Position numbers and translations under genes: made by a program
Part shown: positions 60,067 to 64,000 of the stretch, piece by piece
How the letters are laid out: every line of letters begins with the position of its first letter
How positions within the stretch are numbered: position 1 is the stretch's first letter
Notes under the pieces: generated by a model
Told to the model about the DNA's origin: nothing
What the model saw: only the letters and a program-made list of their open reading frames with translations
Databases searched by the model: none
Assembly: GCF_028471945.1 (NCBI RefSeq)
Contig: NZ_CP110128.1
Location: 4,514,501 to 4,578,500 of the forward strand
Source of the DNA: Pseudomonas sp. WJP1
GTDB taxonomy: Bacteria > Pseudomonadota > Gammaproteobacteria > Pseudomonadales > Pseudomonadaceae
DNA: 64,000 nt
Reading direction: 5' to 3'

Positions 60067-61284
60067 TCAGTTCCAGGCGTGGCGCGCAGGCTTCACGCCG
60101 TTGAGCAGGTAGTTGCCGATCAGGTGGAATTTCCAGCGCGCCGGGTCGTGCAGGGTGTGGGTGCGCGCGTTGCGCCAGTGACGGTCGAGGTTGTATTTGC
60201 CGAGCACCGAGCGGGTACCGGCCAGTTCGAAGAGCTTGCTGCTGGTGAGCAAGGCGATTTCGGCGGACAGCACTTTGGCCTGGGCGACCACCACCGAGGC
60301 GTGGGCCACCGTGTCTTCATTGGCGTCGAGCAGCGCGGCGTCGATGGCCTGGCCGGCCTTTTTCAGGATCGCTTCGGTGCCATGCACACGCCATTCGAGG
60401 TCGCCGATGGCGGCAATGCTGAACGGGTCCTGCCAGCCGTGATCCTGCCCGCTGTCGATCCATGGCCGGGCTTCACGGGCGTAACGTTTAGTTTCCTCCA
60501 GGGCCCCCACGGCGATACCGGTGTCTACGGCGGCCTGGATGATCTGCGAGATCGGGCCGTCGGCGGTCGGCTCATCGAAGGCTTTGTGGGCCGGGATCAC
60601 CGCGCTGAGCGGGACCTTCACCGCGTTCAGGGTCACGCCACCGCTGGCGGTGGTGCGCTGGCCGAAACCGTCCCAACTGTCGATCACGGTCAAACCGGGA
60701 TTGTCGCGCTCGATGAAGGCGATGAAGGCCTGGTTCTGTTCATTGACCGCCACCGCCGGCACGATGTGCGCGAACAGGGCGCCGGTGCAGTAGAACTTCT
60801 CGCCATCGATTTGCGCGCTGTCGTCGTTGAAGCGGATGCGGGTTTCGAAAGCCCCGGCGTTCTTGCTTTTCGATTCCGAGAAGGCGTTGCCAAAGCGGTA
60901 ACCCTGCAGGACTTTGTCGAAGTAGTAGCGCTTCTGCTCTTCGCTGGCGGTTTGCACCAGGATGTCGAGCACGCCGAGGTGATTTTGCGGGATCTGGCCC
61001 AGGGACGAGTCGGCAGCGGAAATGATCTTGATCACTTCGGCGACGGTCACATAAGACACTCCGGCGCCACCGTAGGCTTTAGGCACGGTGATGCCCCACA
61101 GGCCGCTGGCGGAGAACTCGTCAAGCTCGGCAACCGGCAGGCGGCGCTCGCGATCGCGCACGCTGGCGTCGACGGCGAAACGCGCCGCGAGCTTGTGGGC
61201 GACGGCAATCGCTTCCGCATCCGAGCGGATCACATGGGCAGGGCTCACATTGGCCGAGCGGGGGAATTGGGCTGTGGCTGTCAT
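60067..61284 (-). CDS. SfnB-like acyl-CoA dehydrogenase-family flavoenzyme
   Basis: 405 residues. Acyl-CoA dehydrogenase fold: LWGITVPKAYGGAGVSYVTV, SLGQIPQNHLGVLDILV, IDGEKFYCTGALFAH, SWDGFGQRTTASGGVTLNAV, and RNARTHTLHDPARWK. Sequence looks like SfnB and related DszC/DmoA-associated flavoproteins of sulfur acquisition rather than fatty-acid oxidation. First gene of the operon down to 50853. Start at 61284 behind CGGAG. Confidence 0.87.
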   Translation of the reverse strand: MTATAQFPRSANVSPAHVIRSDAEAIAVAHKLAARFAVDASVRDRERRLPVAELDEFSASGLWGITVPKAYGGAGVSYVTVAEVIKIISAADSSLGQIPQNHLGVLDILVQTASEEQKRYYFDKVLQGYRFGNAFSESKSKNAGAFETRIRFNDDSAQIDGEKFYCTGALFAHIVPAVAVNEQNQAFIAFIERDNPGLTVIDSWDGFGQRTTASGGVTLNAVKVPLSAVIPAHKAFDEPTADGPISQIIQAAVDTGIAVGALEETKRYAREARPWIDSGQDHGWQDPFSIAAIGDLEWRVHGTEAILKKAGQAIDAALLDANEDTVAHASVVVAQAKVLSAEIALLTSSKLFELAGTRSVLGKYNLDRHWRNARTHTLHDPARWKFHLIGNYLLNGVKPARHAWN

Positions 61285-61441
61285 GGGCCGACTCCGGGTT
61301 CTGGGTGAATGCACCAGAGCTTTTGCAGGAGTCGTGCCTGAAATTAAATTCGTTATTTTTCAGTTAGTTAACGAATTATTAGAGAAAAACTTTCAGTTTT
61401 AGAACAGCAAAGTATTTATCCAGTGTTGATCGGCCAACAGT

Positions 61442-62005
61442 TCAGATCACCACATTGCGTACAAAGCGCACCGCCACGTCTCCCTCGTTGCGATAGGAAT
61501 GAGGCTGGTTGCTGGCGAACATGAAGAACTCGCCGGCGGCGATCCTGTGCGGCACGTCGCCGACCATCAGCGTCAGGCAACCTTCGAAGACGTAGAACTG
61601 TTCGCTCCAGCCTTCGGCGTCCGGCTCCGACGGGTAATGTTCACCCGGTTCCAGGCGCCATTCCCAGAGTTCGACTTCACGGGTGGCATTGGCCTTGGCC
61701 AGCAGCACCGCCTTGCTGCCGGGGATGGTACCGGCCCAGGCCAGCTCGTTGATGCGGCTGTGGTCGCGCACATCGGGGGCCTGGATCAGGTCGCTGAAGG
61801 CCACGTCCAGCGCTTCGGCCACACGGTCGAGGGTGGTCAGGCTGACGTTCTTTTCGCCGGCCTCGATCGCCACCAGCATCCGGCGACTGACACCGGATTT
61901 TTCCGCCAACGCGGTCTGGCTCATATCGGCGGCATGGCGCAAACGCCGAATATTCTGGCTGACGTGCTGCAGGACCGAAGCCCGGGGCGAGGAATCTTTG
62001 TGCAC
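61442..62005 (-). CDS. XRE-family regulator with C-terminal cupin
   Basis: 187 residues. Helix-turn-helix at about 15-70 (VSQNIRRLRHAADMSQTALA, SGVSRRMLVAIEAGEKNVSL), then a cupin (EWRLEPGEHYPSEPDAEGWS, FYVFEGCLTLMVGD, EFFMFASNQPHSYRN). GTG at 62005 chosen; further upstream the frame runs antisense through the exporter gene. Divergent from an EamA exporter with a palindrome between, so probably its regulator. Confidence 0.88.
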   Translation of the reverse strand: MHKDSSPRASVLQHVSQNIRRLRHAADMSQTALAEKSGVSRRMLVAIEAGEKNVSLTTLDRVAEALDVAFSDLIQAPDVRDHSRINELAWAGTIPGSKAVLLAKANATREVELWEWRLEPGEHYPSEPDAEGWSEQFYVFEGCLTLMVGDVPHRIAAGEFFMFASNQPHSYRNEGDVAVRFVRNVVI

Positions 62006-62030
62006 TATATTGCTCACTTGATGGTGTTGC

Positions 62031-62042
62031 GCAGTATACTGC
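62031..62042. promoter_or_regulatory. Perfect 12-bp palindrome between XRE-cupin and EamA genes
   Basis: GCAGTATACTGC, a perfect dyad in the 84-base divergent gap. Candidate operator for the XRE-cupin protein. Confidence 0.6.
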
Positions 62043-62089
62043 CCAACTTCGGGCGCATTGTGCGTCCCCCTCAAATAGTGTGCAAGATC

Positions 62090-63025
62090 ATGACGTCGGC
62101 GAACTCCTCCCAGGCCCCCTCCCGTTTCCTGCGGCTCAGCAAGGCCGAGTGCGTGCTGGTGTTGATCACCATGGTCTGGGGCGGGACCTTTTTGCTGGTC
62201 CAGCATGCGATGACCGTCAGCGGCCCGATGTTTTTCGTCGGCCTGCGCTTTGCCGCCGCCGCGATCATCGTCGCCTTGTTCTCCTGGCGCAGCCTGCGGC
62301 AATTGACCGTGTTCGAACTCAAGGCCGGCGCCTTCATCGGCGTGGCGATCATGCTCGGCTACGGCTTGCAGACGGTGGGGTTGCAGAGCATTCCCAGCAG
62401 TCAGTCGGCGTTCATTACCGCGTTGTACGTGCCCTTCGTGCCGTTGCTGCAGTGGCTGGTGTTGGGCCGTCGTCCGGGCTTGATGCCCAGCATCGGGATC
62501 ATGCTGGCGTTTACCGGATTGATGCTGCTGTCGGGGCCTTCCGGCGCGGCGTTGAACTTCAGCCCCGGCGAAATCGCTACATTGATCAGCGCCATTGCCA
62601 TTGCCGCGGAGATCATTCTGATCAGCAACTTTGCCGGGCAGGTCGATGTGAAGCGGGTGACCGTGGTGCAATTGGCGGTCACCTCGCTGCTGTCGTTCCT
62701 GATGGTGGTGCCGACCCAGGAGCAGATTCCTGGTTTCTCCTGGTTGCTGTTGTGCAGCGCCCTGGGGTTGGGCGCAGCGAGTGCGGCGATCCAGGTGGCG
62801 ATGAACTGGGCGCAGAAGAGTGTTTCGCCGACCCGGGCCACATTGATCTACGCCGGTGAGCCGGTGTGGGCGGGGATTGTCGGGCGGATCGCCGGGGAGC
62901 GTTTGCCGGCGATTGCGTTGGTGGGGGCGGGGTTGATCGTGGCGGCGGTGATTGTCAGTGAGTTGAAGACCAAGGGTAAGGCGGCTGAGGCTGAGGAAGC
63001 GTTGGAGCGGGAAACCCAGGGTTGA
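62090..63025 (+). CDS. EamA/DMT-family transporter
   Basis: 311 residues, ten membrane segments in two EamA repeats (VLITMVWGGTFLLVQHAMTV, GLRFAAAAIIVALFSW; second repeat from about 160). Late PTRATLIYAGEPVWAGIVG is the usual EamA signature. Exports a small metabolite, often an amino acid or derivative. Start at 62090 with a possible GTG at 62078. Divergent from the XRE-cupin gene. Confidence 0.9.
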   Translation: MTSANSSQAPSRFLRLSKAECVLVLITMVWGGTFLLVQHAMTVSGPMFFVGLRFAAAAIIVALFSWRSLRQLTVFELKAGAFIGVAIMLGYGLQTVGLQSIPSSQSAFITALYVPFVPLLQWLVLGRRPGLMPSIGIMLAFTGLMLLSGPSGAALNFSPGEIATLISAIAIAAEIILISNFAGQVDVKRVTVVQLAVTSLLSFLMVVPTQEQIPGFSWLLLCSALGLGAASAAIQVAMNWAQKSVSPTRATLIYAGEPVWAGIVGRIAGERLPAIALVGAGLIVAAVIVSELKTKGKAAEAEEALERETQG

Positions 63026-63056
63026 GCCGCAATATTTGCTGCGTTTGATAGATAGC

Positions 63057-63124
63057 TATCGCGAGCAGGCTCACTCCTACATGGGAATGCGTTCCTCTGT
63101 AGGAGCGAGGCTTGCCCGCGAAGG
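63057..63124. repeat. REP pair before the antiporter gene
   Basis: Inverted TATCGCGAGCAGGCTCACTC and TGTAGGAGCGAGGCTTGCCC units separated by 16 bases. Confidence 0.75.
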
Positions 63125-63270
63125 GACCAGACCTGCTTAACACAGGCCGCTGAAACAATGTTAAACAAGACTTTTCCGTCTACCTTGTAGGATTCTGCGA
63201 CAGCTTGGCGTTTGGTGATCCGGGAGCTGGCACGTATGATGCTTCACAAACTTCCGCAGATTAGAAGCCT

Positions 63271-64000
63271 ATGTCCCTGATAGTTCTACTGCTTCTGCCT
63301 TTCATAGGCAGCTGTCTGGCAGCGGTGTTGCCACACAACGCGCGAAATACCGAATCACTTCTGGCTGGCCTGGTTGCCTTGATCGGCACTGTCCAGGTCG
63401 CCCTCCTGTACCCGCAAATCGCCCATGGCGGCGTCATCCGCGAAGAATTTTTCTGGCTGCCCAGCCTTGGCCTGAACTTCGTCCTGCGCATGGATGGCTT
63501 CGCCTGGCTGTTCTCGATGCTGGTGCTGGGCATCGGCACCCTGGTGTCGCTGTACGCCCGCTACTACATGTCGCCGGACGATCCGGTGCCGCGTTTCTTC
63601 GCGTTTTTCCTGGCGTTCATGGGCGCCATGCTCGGGCTGGTAATCTCCGGCAACCTGATCCAGATCGTGTTTTTCTGGGAGCTGACCAGCCTCTTCTCGT
63701 TCCTGCTGATCGGCTATTGGCACCACCGCGCCGACGCCCGGCGCGGCGCCTACATGGCGCTGATGGTCACCGGCGCGGGCGGCCTGTGCCTGCTGGCGGG
63801 GGTCATGCTGCTAGGCCATGTGGTGGGCAGCTATGACCTGGACAAGGTCCTGGCCGCCGGCGACCTGATTCGCGCACATGCCCTCTACCCCATCCTTTTA
63901 CCCCTGATCCTGATCGGCGCGCTGAGCAAAAGCGCGCAATTCCCCTTCCACTTCTGGCTGCCCCACGCCATGGCCGCGCCGACACCGGTTTCGGCCTATC
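63271..64000 (+). CDS. Multisubunit Na+/H+ (K+/H+) antiporter subunit A, 3' truncated by window edge
   Basis: The frame is open from ATG 63271 to the end of the window, giving 243 residues. Start MSLIVLLLLPFIGSCLAAVL, then repeated membrane segments; VFFWELTSLFSFLLIGYW and LSKSAQFPFHFWLPHAMAAP carry the conserved Glu and Lys residues shared with complex I proton-channel subunits (NuoL family) and MnhA/ShaA/PhaA. Part of a cation/proton antiporter complex; the remaining subunits should follow outside the window. Confidence 0.88.
   Translation, partial: MSLIVLLLLPFIGSCLAAVLPHNARNTESLLAGLVALIGTVQVALLYPQIAHGGVIREEFFWLPSLGLNFVLRMDGFAWLFSMLVLGIGTLVSLYARYYMSPDDPVPRFFAFFLAFMGAMLGLVISGNLIQIVFFWELTSLFSFLLIGYWHHRADARRGAYMALMVTGAGGLCLLAGVMLLGHVVGSYDLDKVLAAGDLIRAHALYPILLPLILIGALSKSAQFPFHFWLPHAMAAPTPVSAY

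Noticed and set aside
1..64000. tRNA, rRNA, riboswitch, prophage or replication-origin features
   Set aside because: No sequence or gene context supporting any of these was seen.

Overview
The window is chromosomal DNA of a fluorescent Pseudomonas, most likely of the P. fluorescens group. This rests on GC-rich coding sequence, dense intergenic REP palindromes of the TGTAGGAGCGAGC type, the benABCD/catBCA/catR/benR arrangement, and Pseudomonas-typical small families (DUF1652, DUF2784, DUF3087). I see no rRNA, tRNA, CRISPR array, prophage or replication origin. The one clear mobile element is an IS110-family (IS1111-type) insertion sequence.

Layout. 1-1839: end of a polyamine/opine-type ABC importer. 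2046-2808: first of four copies of a composite inverted intergenic repeat. 2879-8712: a Rut-like set (flavin reductase, luciferase-like monooxygenase, isochorismatase-like hydrolase, two NCS1 permeases) with the same operator-like 15-mer before three of the genes. 8941-16777: folD, amt, glxD-glxC-glxB and a glutamine-synthetase-like gene. A sigma-54-type promoter and a repeated palindrome lie between the last gene and a divergent XRE-cupin regulator. 16814-25000: an orphan RHS protein, an NADH-dehydrogenase-like flavoprotein divergent from an Rrf2 regulator, small lipoproteins, an ECF sigma factor overlapping a betaine-type binding protein, and a leaderless PhnD-like protein beside a desaturase. 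25095-27300: second composite repeat, interrupted near its right end by the IS. 28106-36645: complete benzoate-to-catechol-to-muconolactone pathway (benDCBA, benR, catACB, catR) with recognisable BenR and CatR sites. 36655-48758: mixed housekeeping genes (deacetylase, SsuA-like protein, SRAP, AzlCD, DapA-like, LysR, diguanylate cyclase, ppnN) and the third repeat. 48905-49545: fourth repeat. 49708-50785: an OmpR-type regulator and a small exported protein. 50853-61284: a long minus-strand operon with an SfnB-like dehydrogenase, a free dehydrogenase C-terminal piece, an NtaA/DszA-type monooxygenase, a truncated acyl-CoA-synthetase-like protein, a five-gene Liv-type importer and a flavoprotein. 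It probably imports and oxidises an organosulfur or related compound. 61442-63025: XRE-cupin regulator and EamA exporter, divergent. 63271 onward: start of a multisubunit Na+/H+ antiporter.

The best candidates for new biology are the Rut-like cluster and its operator, the A-arm/REP/B-arm repeat with an IS1111-type element inside one copy, the dual-input promoter of the glnT-glxBCD module, and the operon that keeps two free-standing partial domains (57144-58049 and 59607-60056). Functions come from reading protein sequence and motifs; no database search was possible.
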